Positions 25,301 through 37,200 of a stretch of 64,000 nt of DNA are shown here, in pieces. The stretch spans positions 57,707,673-57,771,672 of the forward strand of contig NC_090288.1 of the NCBI RefSeq assembly GCF_037392515.1, read 5' to 3'. The notes under the pieces are model-generated. The model was not told where the DNA came from and made no database searches. It saw only the letters and a program-made list of their open reading frames with translations. Source of the stretch: Haliotis asinina (Eukaryota > Mollusca > Gastropoda > Lepetellida > Haliotidae). Each line of letters opens with the position of its first letter. The first letter of the stretch is position 1. Position numbers and translations under genes: made by a program.

Positions 25301-28075
25301 TCTGGAGTACATACAACTCTTGCTGCCACCAGGCGCACCAAGCTTATTGTGACGCTCTCATCCTAGCGAGGTACCCATGTACCAAGTTTACTGCATGTTG
25401 CTGTACCCACAACTAGGTGTATGCACCTATTCATGTGGCCACCATCTGGTCATATACCAGTGGATTTGTGGGTTCTTTGAAGTGGACAGGGTTGTGTACT
25501 GCACACTAAGGGTTGTGACAACATGGAAAGAGACTGCACCCAAAGTTGACTCCAAGGTTTTTACACCTGGTCACAGGTGGACTCAATCCCAACACTTGCT
25601 GGATCACTAGCCTGTCACTTCAGCCAGCTCGCCCACAATACCGTGCCGCACCCTTGTTTACTCTGTGCTGCACCTGCCACAGCGCTTCTTTGAGGAGCAT
25701 AGCATGGAGGACTCCTCAATATCTTACACAAATCTAGTCTTTCAGGTGTTTTTTTTCTGTTTTTGTTTATATACAAACAATTATATGTTCAAGGCTCACA
25801 AGATGAGGATCTGATGTCATGAGTGAGTTTAGTTTTATGCAACTATATTCCAGCTATAGGGAGGCAGTCTGTAAATAATCAAGTCTGGACTGGATGATAC
25901 AATGATCAACAGCATGAGCATCAATTAAGGCAACTGTATATGAGACACGTGTCCAACAAGTCATCGAGTCTGACCCCCCGAATCTGTCAGTTGTCCCTTA
26001 CGACTAGCAAGGGCTGCTGAAGTCTAATTTTAAGCTGGATCTTAGCAGGCAGGTCAGATATCGACTTAAGCTAGTGTTGCAATATCATGATACAAAAGGC
26101 AAAATCTGTCTAATTCAGTTAGAAAAAATCAACATAAACCAATTTAGAGAGACGAAAAATATCTGGTTGTTACCACAGCCTTATGCTTGCAGGGCCAGAT
26201 GGAAAACATCATGCAAATATGGTGCAAATTGATAGTCTCATGTCTCAACTCTAGCACAGCAGGGGAAAGCAACTCTGTGACAATAACATGGATTCAAGTC
26301 TAACCCTACCTAATGTCTGCAATGACAATCTGAATGTTCTGGCACTGACTGCTTTCAGATTTTTTAACAACTAGAAATCTAGAGAAACGTTGGATCTGTG
26401 AACACCTCTGCCCAGGTATCTGAACTTGGCTCACAAGAAAGGACACCCGATGATCAGAAAAAGCGATGTTCACCACATGCACTCAACTCACAACATAGAC
26501 TGTCTGATCTTGGAGCTGACATTGTTGTATTCCCTGCTGAAGGAGACGAACAAAGTCATTCATGTTGTCACAGCGTGTGTTGGTGTCAGAGGAGGGGAGA
26601 TTGTTGAGGATGTGCTCATACAGGAAGCGCGAACTGTAGCACTCCACACAGTTCACAGGCACATGGGGAAGCTGGGGACAGACAAATATGTCAAATGTTA
26701 GTATAACTAAAACCTAACCATGGCAGCCATTCAACAAAATTAGATCCCGTCCATTAAAGCAAAACACATTTTGTTCATAGTTACAAGAAAACATAATAAC
26801 TTAAAACAATGGAAAATTGTGCTGTATGGATACATGATAACATGTTGTGGGGTAAAAACACCAAGGGAGGTAACTCTTCAAACACAAATGTTCACACCAT
26901 CACCAAACAGGTAAAACATAAATATACGTATAGAATTATTCTTAAAATTGTTCTGAGAATTGACTAAAACAAAAACCTGTGATTCTGAATTGAAAATTGT
27001 GCCTTGAACTCTGGAATTCTGCTAAGCTAAGCAAGTGCTTTTGGTACTCTTAACATCATCACAATTATCTTCAGTTTTGAAAAATAACAGGTGACTAATA
27101 GTCCTTCTGCTAGAGTATTTAATCGAAGGAGCAAATAATTCTGAATGTTTTATCATTAGTATGGTTAAAACACAAATTTCATTACTTTCGTGCTTTCTAT
27201 CAAATACAGCAACTACAACCAAGACAATGGTTCGCCCTCACCTTCAGTGACCTGAGGATGCCGTTGACGATGCAAGACTTGCCAGTGGCTGTATGTCCAT
27301 ACACAAACAGAGCTGGGGGAGTGTAGTGAGCAGCCTGCAAATTGTAAACATACATGTCTTTTTTCAGCCTTCATTTGCTGTATGGTCTTTGTCCTACACA
27401 GCCCACATCAACACCCTGCCACATCACAAGAGCCTTCAGAAAGAAAAACCAGTGACCGATCCCATGAGCTTTGTTCTGTCACGTAAATCCACAAACCTGA
27501 CCAACCAATCCACCTTAGCTGCCTCTTACTGCAAGCAGTCAAGTTAGGGACTTTTCCTAACCCATCTTCCTAAGGCCATAAAGGTAGCTGACAACTAAAG
27601 TCTTGTGGAAGTAAGCTGGCATTTTGTGGCTTGAAGAGTACAAGTTTTGTCCCTTCTATGAAATGCATTGAAGTACTTGAGCAACTTGATAAAAAACATG
27701 AAAAAATTAGAAAAATAGACGTAAATTGTATTGTAAATTTGCAAATATAACCAGATATTGATTTTGTTACATGATTGTGATAGTCTAGCCATAATCACTC
27801 TAATATTCTTGCAAAGTTTGACAAGGAAAAAAATGTCCAACCACGGCGTAAACTCTCAAGAGTCAAAAGGAAAACAGTGTATAATTTACTTGTCCTTTCA
27901 ACCTGGTAACCATAATATGCTTCAAATTTCAAAACTGTTTGAACAATTTGCTTACTTCACCAAAGAGCTGTAGAAGAATTTCAATCTGTGATGATCTGCA
28001 TGGAGTTCGCTTCTTGAGATTTTCAAGGTCAGCAGGGTCGTGACCCCAGCTGTATCCCTCAAACTCAACTGGCAT
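16396..28075 (-). CDS. ORC5: Origin recognition complex subunit 5 (13 exons, complete)
   Basis: ORC5 is an AAA+ family subunit of the nuclear ORC that marks replication origins and loads MCM helicase. Coding exons (minus strand, 5' to 3'): 28075-27956, 27334-27242, 26671-26492, 25033-24959, 23243-23132, 22799-22669, 20984-20845, 19921-19869, 19363-19251, 19096-19040, 17797-17687, 17272-17160, 16441-16396. Every intron is GT-AG and all phases agree, giving 1344 nt and 447 residues (human about 435). Walker A is GHTATGKS at 53-60. The Walker B region is [11 protein letters not shown] with Asp134. Other conserved blocks are [37 protein letters not shown] (from 309), [20 protein letters not shown] and the C-terminal RYLYDFA. 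A strong acceptor (tttttcccag, exon from 28095) sits 20 nt upstream of the ATG, implying a spliced 5' leader. Confidence 0.97.
16936..17096 (-). mobile_element. tRNA-headed SINE (family 2), in ORC5 intron 12
   Basis: On the minus strand it starts with a tRNA-like head (gggtagcccagtggtt, A-box-like; then a B-box-like segment ggtttcgattccc) and ends in an (actc)n tail at 16936. Related copies: 23600-23822, 39030-39128, 45266-45412 and 49492-49636 (minus), 48948-49116 (plus), and partial ones at 32012-32090 and 29536-29600 (plus). Confidence 0.75.
17635..17680. repeat. Left arm of a 46-bp inverted repeat in ORC5 intron 11
   Basis: The reverse complement of 19702-19747 in 42 of 46 positions. It starts 6 nt inside intron 11, right after the donor GTAAGT of exon 11. 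Its partner is in intron 8, so the two arms flank exons 9-11. Confidence 0.85.
19702..19747. repeat. Right arm of the ORC5 46-bp inverted repeat, intron 8
   Basis: Contains gtggatccatggttagaata; pairs with 17635-17680. It lies about 120 nt downstream of the exon 8 donor in the minus-strand transcript. Confidence 0.85.
20378..20600 (+). pseudogene. Tc1-like transposase C-terminal relic, antisense in ORC5 intron 7
   Basis: Read on the plus strand with stops ignored, the frame from 20378 gives [27 protein letters not shown] and [10 protein letters not shown]. These correspond to the HDNA..H.ARV, FLQ.NN, SPDLNPIEH and LWD blocks around the second catalytic Asp and third acidic residue of Tc1-family transposases. 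At least five in-frame stops are present, and no N-terminal part or terminal repeats were found. It is a decayed fragment unrelated to ORC5 function. Confidence 0.75.
21370..22185 (+). repeat. Dispersed repeat D, copy 2, in ORC5 intron 6
   Basis: Same modules and end signatures as 14128-14918: gatgacatattccccccggc near the left end and catcgactatatcccccggc near the right. Includes a poly-A run near 21960. Confidence 0.75.
22795..23120. repeat. Irregular short tandem repeat next to ORC5 exon 6
   Basis: Variants of acaggtgagacaatacagca recur through ORC5 intron 5, with a (ta)n run near 22885. The repeat reaches the exon 6 acceptor (intron side from 22800), so part of the polypyrimidine tract used for splicing is made of repeat sequence. 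Confidence 0.65.
23600..23822 (-). mobile_element. tRNA-headed SINE (family 2) with long GTGA tail
   Basis: The tail is a (gtga)n microsatellite from about 23603. Internal gaaatgggcttcacacattg and tacccatgtagggaaatgaa are diagnostic of family 2. In ORC5 intron 4. Confidence 0.75.
23886..24466. mobile_element. Long-TIR MITE (family A, Mutator-like), copy 1
   Basis: Left end gtaaacttagtctcaatatt and right end gagactaagtttacttagac are inverted. Similarity between the ends continues for around 100 bp (gcgtcagggaacctttgagg versus aaaggttacctgacacgacc). Same family as 40199-40830. Target duplication not recognisable here. In ORC5 intron 4. Confidence 0.75.
24500..24940. mobile_element. Palindromic MITE (family F) split by a SINE
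   Basis: Arms cttggggcccatgggtt (24555-24571) and aacccatgggccccaag (24905-24921) are perfect 17-bp inverted repeats. A family 1 SINE (24592-24866, minus) sits between them, bounded by a likely target duplication: ccctcaatgtttg on the left and ccctcaacatttg on the right. An unsplit relative of this MITE is at about 50620-50740. The right end lies within 20 nt of the ORC5 exon 4 donor. Confidence 0.7.
24592..24866 (-). mobile_element. Family 1 SINE-like repeat inserted in MITE F
   Basis: (gtga)n tail at the left, then gagtttagttttacgccgca, tatttacag reversed (ctgtaaataatcgggtttgg) and gccttttctaccccgaacct at the right. Opposite orientation to 13337-13606. Confidence 0.75.
25150..25740. repeat. 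Dispersed repeat G, long copy, in ORC5 intron 3
   Basis: Contains tttatgtagcgcacatatcc, ctcaaggcactggtatatgg and cagctctctggagtacatac. A shorter related copy lies at 42275-42445 (tttatacagcacttgtatcc; caactctctggggttcattt). It is richer in GC than its surroundings. Several short ORFs cross it, but none is shared between copies. Confidence 0.6.
25820..26035 (-). mobile_element. Family 1 SINE-like repeat, degraded
   Basis: gagtgagtttagttttatgc, ctgtaaataatcaagtctgg and cttacgactagcaagggctg match the 13337-13606 element in reverse orientation. In ORC5 intron 3. Confidence 0.65.
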
Positions 28076-28097
28076 TTTAAAGGCAGACCTTTAATCT
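28076..28097 (-). promoter_or_regulatory. ORC5: Probable acceptor of a 5' UTR intron of ORC5
   Basis: On the minus strand, gtctttttcccag followed by 20 nt and the ORC5 ATG. The pyrimidine tract and CAG make a strong acceptor, implying an upstream leader exon somewhere in 28.1-31.2 kb. Confidence 0.5.
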
Positions 28098-28274
28098 GGG
28101 AAAAAGACAAATATATTAAATGATAAATGTTCTATTTAAATGGAAAAAAAGTTTCAAATCTTATTGTTTACTGTATATTACAGTAGATAAGCCACATTTG
28201 GAGGACCAAAAAAAACAGTCTGTAGAAGGTCGACTTATCTATGAAACAGAAGAACTATGACAAAGTAGCTAAGT

Positions 28275-28480
28275 TGTGGTGAGATCCTTCACTGAGAGTA
28301 GTAACATGCATAACCATTGTAACATAAGCTTGAATACAATTTAAAGAACTAATCTTGTGGTGACATCCTTCAATGAGACTGGTTTTATGTGTGACCATAG
28401 TAGCACAGACTCAATGATCAAGAACTAAACTTGTAAGATCTTTCACTGGTTTTACGCATAACCACAGCAACAGAAACTCT
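28275..28480. repeat. Imperfect 3-copy tandem repeat
   Basis: gtggtgagatccttcactga, gtggtgacatccttcaatga and gtaagatctttcactggttt head three units of roughly 80-90 bp that also share gcataaccat and agtagcacag-like parts. Confidence 0.55.
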
Positions 28481-28859
28481 TGCGTCATGAACAATCAAGA
28501 ATGACTGAGTTGCCTTATTATGAATCGTTATGATGGTTTTACCAGTTCTCCAGTCATATCAGGGTATTGGATGTCATATTATTTTCGTGTCTAGAAGTTG
28601 GAAGAATATTAATATGTGACACTTCGAATGCATACATAATAAAGCTTTGATGCATGTTTACATCACATGCTTGAAGTTTGCACTGCTTTGTGACTGAAAT
28701 CAAACCAATGCAACATAACACTTTGACCGATTCACTTATACTTCTCACTACATACAACTCTAGCAATGGTCTACTTCAGATGCATTAATTTCAAGGGCTA
28801 CAAACTGTAAATTTCGTACTGCATAGCACAAATTAAACGTTTTCAATGTTAGAAAGAGT

Positions 28860-29350
28860 GTATTCAACTGCTATCCTCAATGTGTAATTTAGGATCTGTT
28901 GAAGATAAATTCCTTCTGTCATGTCCTCATTATAAGACATATAGAGAACTGTTTATACCACCATAATATCTTAACAATCCATCACATGATAAACTTGTCT
29001 CATTCATGTTAACAGTAAATTCAGTTCTTATAAAGAGGATATCACCGTTCCTCAAAACAAGATTACCATGTTAAGTAGTCGTGCATTGTATATCAATATA
29101 TACTGTGCACTGTATGATTTGAAAAGGGAAGTATGTATTAGAGCTGTTATACTAAAAGGATCTCTTAAGAGTGTACTATACATTTTGTTGTGCATCATAA
29201 AAATAGAGTGTTTAGTTACTACTTTGTTTATGAGATCGTGACCAACTGTAAGACAAATTCCAAGTCCTTCTGTTATATCCTTATTATTAGAGATGTTGAA
29301 AACTTTAAGTGTGTGTATATATATATCTATATATATATATATCTTATCTT
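28860..29350 (+). mobile_element. Tail fragment of the non-LTR retrotransposon family
   Basis: A plus-strand frame near 28880-28968 reads CNLGSVEDKFLLSCPHYKTY, resembling the C-terminal cysteine motif of the LINEs at 1-4620. A weaker echo lies near 29250-29300. A (ta)n run follows at 29315. Confidence 0.45.
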
Positions 29351-29399
29351 GCACAATATGTGATGATTTTTTTACCTTAGCACTATGGGTCATGAGGCC

Positions 29400-30915
29400 T
29401 CAAATGCAAATAAACTTGTCATCTGTGGTACAAACAGGCATGACCATTACTTAATAATTTCATTGTTCTGAACAATTAATCAAACAACTTAGTCTTAAAT
29501 TAAATTTAACAGTTCTACCTATCATTGTGTGAAGGCCCATTTCTGGTGTCCGTGCCAAGATATTGATGGAATATTGCTAAAAATGGGCGTAAAAAGATAC
29601 TCAGTCCATTTATTGTTCGTCTGTGTAAGTTATAACACCTGATTATAAGCATGCTCATTTTCACAATGATTTGGTTTGTTATATTCCATTATGCCAGCAG
29701 TCTGTAAAGACGATAATCCACTCTCACTGACCTTGAGCAAACTGATCCATGCACCTGCGATACAAGATCAAGCAATCAATTAAAACACCAGGTCTGACCA
29801 CCCTTTCCATCTTGTTTAACACAGGCTGCTGGTCATTCATATTCCTATAATAAATACATCTGTGTTGTAAGCTGAACTATGAGAGTCTTGGTAAAAGTTA
29901 AGTATGTCTAAAACATGATATCTAAATCAAGCGTTATCCAGCATTGCATAACACCCATATAACATACCCAATTAGCAGCATTATGTTTGTTTAACAATAG
30001 GTAACAATGTAACAATACCCATGGATTTAACAGGATTATACTAAAACTACTGTTTATACAAAGACTGGGAAAGCAAGTTTGTGTCATTATTTCCCTAGAC
30101 TGGATGTGTCCTTTTACCACCAAAACCTGTCATATATTATTGTTTTCACAGATAATACTGCTGACATAGAATTATACAGTTAACATATTTACTAATGGAT
30201 ACACCAGCATTTATCTGAAAAATACTTCATGAGGCAAGGACAAAATGACATGTAACCATGGTAACTGATTTTCCTGGTCAGCATAGGCTGTCTAAGCTTA
30301 TCTGAGGCTAAGTTTACTAAAAATATCAATCCTGAAATATTGAAAAGAAAACTCTTCATAAAATTCCAATGGGAATATTTTATTTTTGAAATTACATCTG
30401 CAATTATCTCTCTTGCATTTGATTTTTGCAAAATGTTTAACTAGGTTTATTCTAATAAGAAGAAAAGACAATATTTGTCAATTCCAATCAGCTATTTTTT
30501 TAATAAAAAAATAAAATAAATAAAGCTAATATTTTAATGAATGTATTTACTAAAATTATCTAAACATTCTCTTAAGGGGAGCTGAAACTTATTTTGTAAC
30601 TGTGCCATGTTTTCAAAATAACTAAATTACCATGGCAACATAATGAATTGACCAAAGGGAATAATCCAGGTAACGTATTCAGTTTCACCTAATGAGAGAA
30701 AAACTAACATGAAACTGCAAATAACCTGTTCTCTGTTCAAAGCTAAAATGAAAAAATAGGCCTTGTAACCGAAGGAAGCACATGCTCCTAAAGATGTACC
30801 TTCTCCTTGTTACAATGATGCCTTGTGTATCTAGCTAAAATCACAGACACATGTGCAAGGAGACGTTCCCGCCACTTTTTCAATGAGGACAAAACTCTCC
30901 ACACCTAATTGTCAA
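29400..30915. other. Intergenic between ORC5 and LHFPL genes
   Basis: Divergent upstream region of the two genes. Mostly AT-rich; contains a partial family 2 SINE at 29536-29600. No additional gene seen. Confidence 0.4.
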
Positions 30916-30916
30916 G

Positions 30917-30928
30917 GTGTATATATAC
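30917..30928 (+). promoter_or_regulatory. Possible TATA box of the LHFPL gene
   Basis: aaggtgtatatatacgcc lies about 290 nt upstream of the LHFPL ATG in sequence that is less AT-rich than its surroundings. Position is plausible for a core promoter but no start site can be seen. Confidence 0.3.
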
Positions 30929-31215
30929 GCCTGGTGGCTATGGTCTATAACGCTACCTGTGAATATCAACATCGTTAGTCCCATACAGCTATTTATAGCC
31001 CTGCCTTCATTGACAGCCTACAAGCAGAAGCAAGAGTCCTGGAAACCTGCTGGACAGGTTTGGCTATATTTGAGTCAGTTGACGAGCTTACTACAACATA
31101 ATACTGAAACAAGCTCTACCGGTGCCTCACCCTTGGCCATACATTTTAGCAATTCAGTCCGTCTTTTGCCATTGAGTGACCTGTATTGGACTGACCAGTG
31201 CACCACTTGTCCACT

Positions 31216-34200
31216 ATGGACCCCAAGTTCAACCCGGAGACAGCCAAGTTTTACTATTTTCGGTATATGAAGGAATACCGAGCAATCTGTGTTCTATGGG
31301 GCCTACTGTCCATCATCTGGTGTATCCTCAACCTTGTGGCATTTATTCAGCCCCAGTGGATAGGTGATACCCCAGAAAGCTCAGGATACGGTCATATTGG
31401 TGCTTACTCCTACTGCTACCCTGACCAATCTAGGGCTATCTATGTCTGCAGCGGCACCTTCATCGACTTCAACACCATCCTCAACGACTCCTTCAAGGCG
31501 ACCACATTTTTTGCAGGTGTTTCTGCTCTGCTCATGCTGATAACGGTTGCAGCCCTTCTTCTTTTCTTTTGCTTCAAGAAAACAGCTGTCTTCATCTTCT
31601 GTGGAATTCTTCAGCTGATATCAGGTACTGTCTACATGTTTATTTATTTATATTCAAGGTGTGCCTCAAGCAGTCATAGCTGTTGACAAGTTCAAAAGCA
31701 CCTACATGCTTGCTGTTGTCAACTGTCAATGTTGTTGTAAATATTCTTAACAAGTTAATCCCTTTTCTCATGCATAGAACACATCTCACATAGACCCATG
31801 AAGCCAAAACTGACAACTGCTATTACCTTCATGAAATAATGATAATAACTCCAACAGTTCTATTTTCATTGTCAAATCAACATCATACCTACCAGATTCA
31901 AATCTTTTTAAATAACACAGCTGACACAAAGATCTAAATTAACTGTAGATGTATTATTTTGTTCCCACATTGGACTTAATCATAACAAAGTTGATCACTA
32001 CACATTAAAGGGAAGGTGGATAGCCTAATGGTTAATAGATTACTCATCACACTGAAGGTCTGGGTTTGATTTAGCAGTACCTATTATTTCTGACACTTAA
32101 TTGATATCTTGAAATCACCCTGCACTTGCCAATACCCAAGTGTTTGCCCGAAGGCTAAGGATATAGGAGTCCTAATTACTCCTTGATGTCATTCAAGGGA
32201 GTCATGGACATAGTTTTGTGGAGCAACTTCAGTATTAAATACTCATCAAGACATCAACTGGTATTGTTTCATAACACAAAAAACAAGGTAAGGCAGGTCA
32301 GGCATTTAATCAGCACTTAGCAGTTAACTGGCAAACTTTTAGTTTTAGAAGTTCCGATTATATGAGCAATGACGCAAAATTGTTTTCTTTGGCTATATCG
32401 AATGAAGTGAAAACCCACTTGACATCATCGTATTAATAAAAAAACAATATGAGTATATATTTGCAAGCAGATCACAAAAGAAATGTCAGAATTCAAAGAA
32501 ATCAAAAGGAAGCTAACTGATTATCAACTGACTAAATATGCAGTCTCCATAAATTCAAATATGAACACGTTTTGTAGATTTCTGTGCTGGTCGAACTGCC
32601 ATTTACATTTTCATTTGTGACTAAGGATTACACTAAGCATGCACTACTGTAAAACAGCAACAAAAATTTAAAATTATTAAAAAACAAACCAAATTTGACT
32701 GTGTATTTGACATAATCTGTACATCAATACATGGCAAACAATGATACCCCATTATATCCCTGTCAATGACTTGGCTATTCAAAACCTTATGGCACAACAC
32801 CCACCAGTCCCTCTCGAGGACCCTAAGATTCCATGTCTTCTGGCATCCCAATACTCCATATCCAACTTCAACTCACCCACCAAACCAACTCAGTGACACC
32901 AACTCCTAAGGCAGATGAACCTAGCAAAATGTATCTATAAGTGAACAAAACAAGTAAACAAAACTATTCCATTGACTTAGTAACAAAACAGTTCCTCATT
33001 ACGAAGTTTTAACAAAACAGTTCTTATAAAATGACAGTATCTGACACATATCTAGGAACTGTTCCTGAAAAGTCATCTACACTGACTTAAACAGACTGAT
33101 TCAAGTGTGACCAGGTTAGTGGTCATATGAAAATTCATGGTCTTGAAACTAGAAATAAGACTAACTATCTCTTAGTTACTTCGAAAATGCAATTAAAAGA
33201 CAGTAAAACGTTTAAATGAATTAACTGTTGCATAACTTAACTAACTTTTCCACAAATATATCTTCCCAATAAAGGTACACACATTCTAAAAATTCATTTT
33301 TATTGATAATCTTTGTTTCATTACTGAAAAACACTAAATGTTATGTTCTGTAACAAGGAATAAGTATGTACATGTCATGCTCCACTTGTCTACAGCATAC
33401 AGTTCAGGTGATGCTAAGAGGATTGCAGTGCACTTGGATGGGTGACCTTATTTGGTGTGCCTTCAGTTAAGCATATCAAACACATGGCGTCTCCTTTGGA
33501 AAGTCTCTTAGTTCTAAACATGCCTCTGTTCACCAAACAATACATGGGTACCTGCTAGGACATGGTAATGTAACTGTTAATAATATCACGGGTAGCTTGG
33601 GTTGTACACTCCTGAATGAGGAAGTAATGATATCTATCATTGTCAACTGAGGAATTAAAGCGAAAATATTGTTTGAACTTTAAGAGTTAAGTGTACAAAC
33701 CATTGAGCAAGCAGGACTACTACCACTTCACACACGCCAATATGTAAATAAATGGCACATGCTGTCATGTGACTGACATACTGATTCCTGCAAAACACAA
33801 TTTTTATTTTCAGAGGTTTATCTGCAATGACATAACTGACATACTGCTTACTGTTACACCCAAAGTTAAACTCTTAAACGTTCTCATCGAGAAACCTGAA
33901 GAGGGGTATTCAGGGAGTAAAGAAACATGAAATATGCATGAGGATATTGTCACCACCTCCGTAATTCTCCCACACCACGACACACAACACAACAACTCTC
34001 ACCTCCATGCAACACAAAGTAACCCCCGCCCCTTGACATACTGTGTCACACATGAATATAGAACGCTATACAACGTTCCTGAATCGTCTCGACATGATAT
34101 CACACTCTCACATATCCTGACACAGAAAATCATGCTTAGTTTGTATATCCCCTTCCTTTAAAGCACAACTGTCCATTGAAAACCCACATACAGTTGGACA

Positions 34201-37200
34201 TAATGTCTCCAATGAGTAACAAACCAGTAATAAGTATGAAAACTATCAGGGTTAAGGTTCAACATAAAGGCCAGTGTTCCATGGAACAAAGGACAAACAT
34301 ATTCCCACCTGAATAAAAGACATGGTTTTATGGAAAACAACTGTTTTTTTGTTCTTTGTACAATGTTTCAGAGCTAATTCTTGTTCCTTCATCACCAGGA
34401 AGTGGCACTCAAACGTCATGCACCGAATAAAAAAGAAGTTGTTATGTAGGTCCAATTTCTAAATTCCTCTCAATGACTTCATATTCCCACTTGTCTCAGT
34501 GTTATGCATGTCAGGTCATCCATGCTGTATTCATGCATAAAATACAGTTGTTAAAAGCATAAGTAATGATTGATGGCATCTATGCATGATGAATCACTCA
34601 TTCCTCATTTGTTTGCCTGTTTTCTCTTTCATCCCTGACCTGCCCTGAATATAAAAAATTATATTCTGATGTGAGGTAATTTATAATACTTACCTAACTT
34701 TTCCCTATGGCTGTGGAAATGCAGCAATAATTTGATGAAATACACATGGTTACTTATGTGCACTTGTTGATCACCTGTTTGTCTGGTCCAGACTTCATTA
34801 TTTACAGACCGCCACCATATTGCTTCAATCTTGCTGTGTGGCATAAAACAACAACCACACCAAATTCAACATCATAAACACAGACAGCTATATCTTTCTT
34901 CATAAACATTAGTAATAATTTGTTAATGATGCACAGTGACCCAATATAAATAAGAAATAGATTTTAAGCACATTACTAAGTAATCCAATTTTTAGATTTA
35001 ATAAAATAAGTTACACAGTTGGTGGAAAACCTAATATTTTCATACTTATTTGTAATTCTTATGGCTGCTTAATGTTGGAGAAAATAAACACTTAAAAACA
35101 TATGGATGGCCTCAAAGCCAACCCTTACAAGCAGCTGTAGGAGGGATGAAATCAGGCCAGGAATTCCTTTAGACCAATCAGAAAAGAGTCATCAAAAGAT
35201 GAGAAATCCCCCGCCCTCATGAATTTGTGGAGAACAAATAGTTGATAAGGCTACAACATCATCATAATAAATCAGTTTCAATATCTACATCCCTGCCTGG
35301 ATCATTTCCAAATACTCTCTCCGAAACCATTGTCCACAAGTGCATACTGACAAAGAAACTCACAAGGACTGCTCCCTTCCTTTATTTACTTAATGAACAG
35401 ATGTTATGTGAATCACATCAGCAAACAGCGCTCGACTGAAGATGATGTGAAAAACGATAACATTTCAAACTATACCTGTATTCACTAAAATACTACCAGA
35501 AATGTCTAAGGTTTACTGCTAGACTTAATTTTCATAATCAATCTATCTTATTGTAGGCTGTAACTACTCACACAAAACACTGTTTCCTAAACTACTTCTA
35601 ATTCTGATTGTCTTGCATGTAAAAGTAAATTCTCCACTAAACTTATCCGTAAATATCGCCAACAATGGGCTGTATGCCTGTTGTGAAGGAGCAGGCTCCC
35701 TACATTGACATGTTGTGTTTGAGTAGGCGAAAACACACACACGATTGTTGGGATACATAAAGGGGAAAAGTACAAGCATGTCTTATAAACATGACTCATG
35801 CAAAGTACCAGGATGTAAGAAATGATCCATATAATCACATAAAGATCCAATTACCTAGCAGTTTACAAACTTGATGTGCATGATTAGAGCTTACATTCAG
35901 ATGAACACTGCTGTACCAAACTTTGATCTGACTTCTGATTTGTTGTAATATCTTGGTCACTTCTTATTCATTACATTACATATTTTACTATTACGTAAAA
36001 GCTTGGGTAACTCTAACTATTAACATGATGATGAACATACCAAAATGTCGCCATTGTTAAATTAAAAAAGGCCAACTATTAATAAATCAGGATGATTTTC
36101 CAGTTTTGTGTTAATCTGTACCAGTAAAGATATTTTAGTGGTAAATTATATGCTACTGCCATTTTACTTTCCCTTACAACATTTAGAGTTTGTCAACAAT
36201 ATTGTTATTATGTTACAAACTTTGACTGCATGTACCCATTGTTATCATTTGAAATCAGGAAAGGTATTGACATATGTTATTGCCAGTTTACATATCTCAA
36301 TTAACAGTTTGTGACATAAATATTTTTCAATAACATTTAACAATCAGAAGAAACCCACAGTTTATCGCAATATCAAAAAGCTTTAGCATGTTTAGCGACA
36401 TTACAATATATTGTACTCACTATTGTTTAAAAAAACAATGGTATTGAGTACAAGTGTCCTTGGCATCTGTAAACATGCTTAAGTCATAAATACAGGGATA
36501 ATTTGTTTATCAGTGTGGTAATATCTGCAGTGTATTCACAAATAAAACAGTGATTCATACCACATATTTAGAACATGGAATACCATTTCTTTATCACTGA
36601 AATTGTCCTCAACCTCTGCAAAAAACATTCCACAGCCTCGTAAAAGTAATTCACAATCATCTACTCTGATTGTATGAAATAAATTTTTGCATGCAAAACG
36701 TTTGAGTTGATAAAGATTTTGAGGACCACTAAGAATTTAACACAAGCAACACCTCAAACCAGATTAGTGAGAAATGACGTGTCAAAAACATGTTCCTCTA
36801 GTGGTCTTCCAAGTAGATGATATCAGTTGTACATATTTGTAGGAGTAGATACAATGGCGTTGGTCCTCTAAGCAAATACCAGTGTATGCTGACTGTCTGC
36901 AGTGTGCCTGCGCCTGAGCTTATCATATGCCTTCAGTGTCAGTGAAAACGCCAGATATTTTCACTGTTCCAAATTTTTGCATTTGAGCCTTAAAAAGAGA
37001 CTTGATTATTTCTAAAGACAAAAGTTAAATATGTTTTAATATTTTTTAATATTTCAAATTACAATTATCAATTCACATGAAAACAGGTTTATTAGTAGTG
37101 TATGTAACAAAGTCTTAAAGACAACCATCAGTAATAGCCAGATATTATCATATATTTCATAGACAAATTTTTACAATATTTTGCAGTATCTGTATCAAAG

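Noticed and set aside
25153..25737. Four overlapping plus-strand ORFs
   Set aside because: They lie in dispersed repeat G and none is preserved in the second copy at 42275-42445.
33388..33450. 5S rRNA gene
   Set aside because: The middle is shortened and diverged and the 3' end does not close the stem; better explained as a SINE head.
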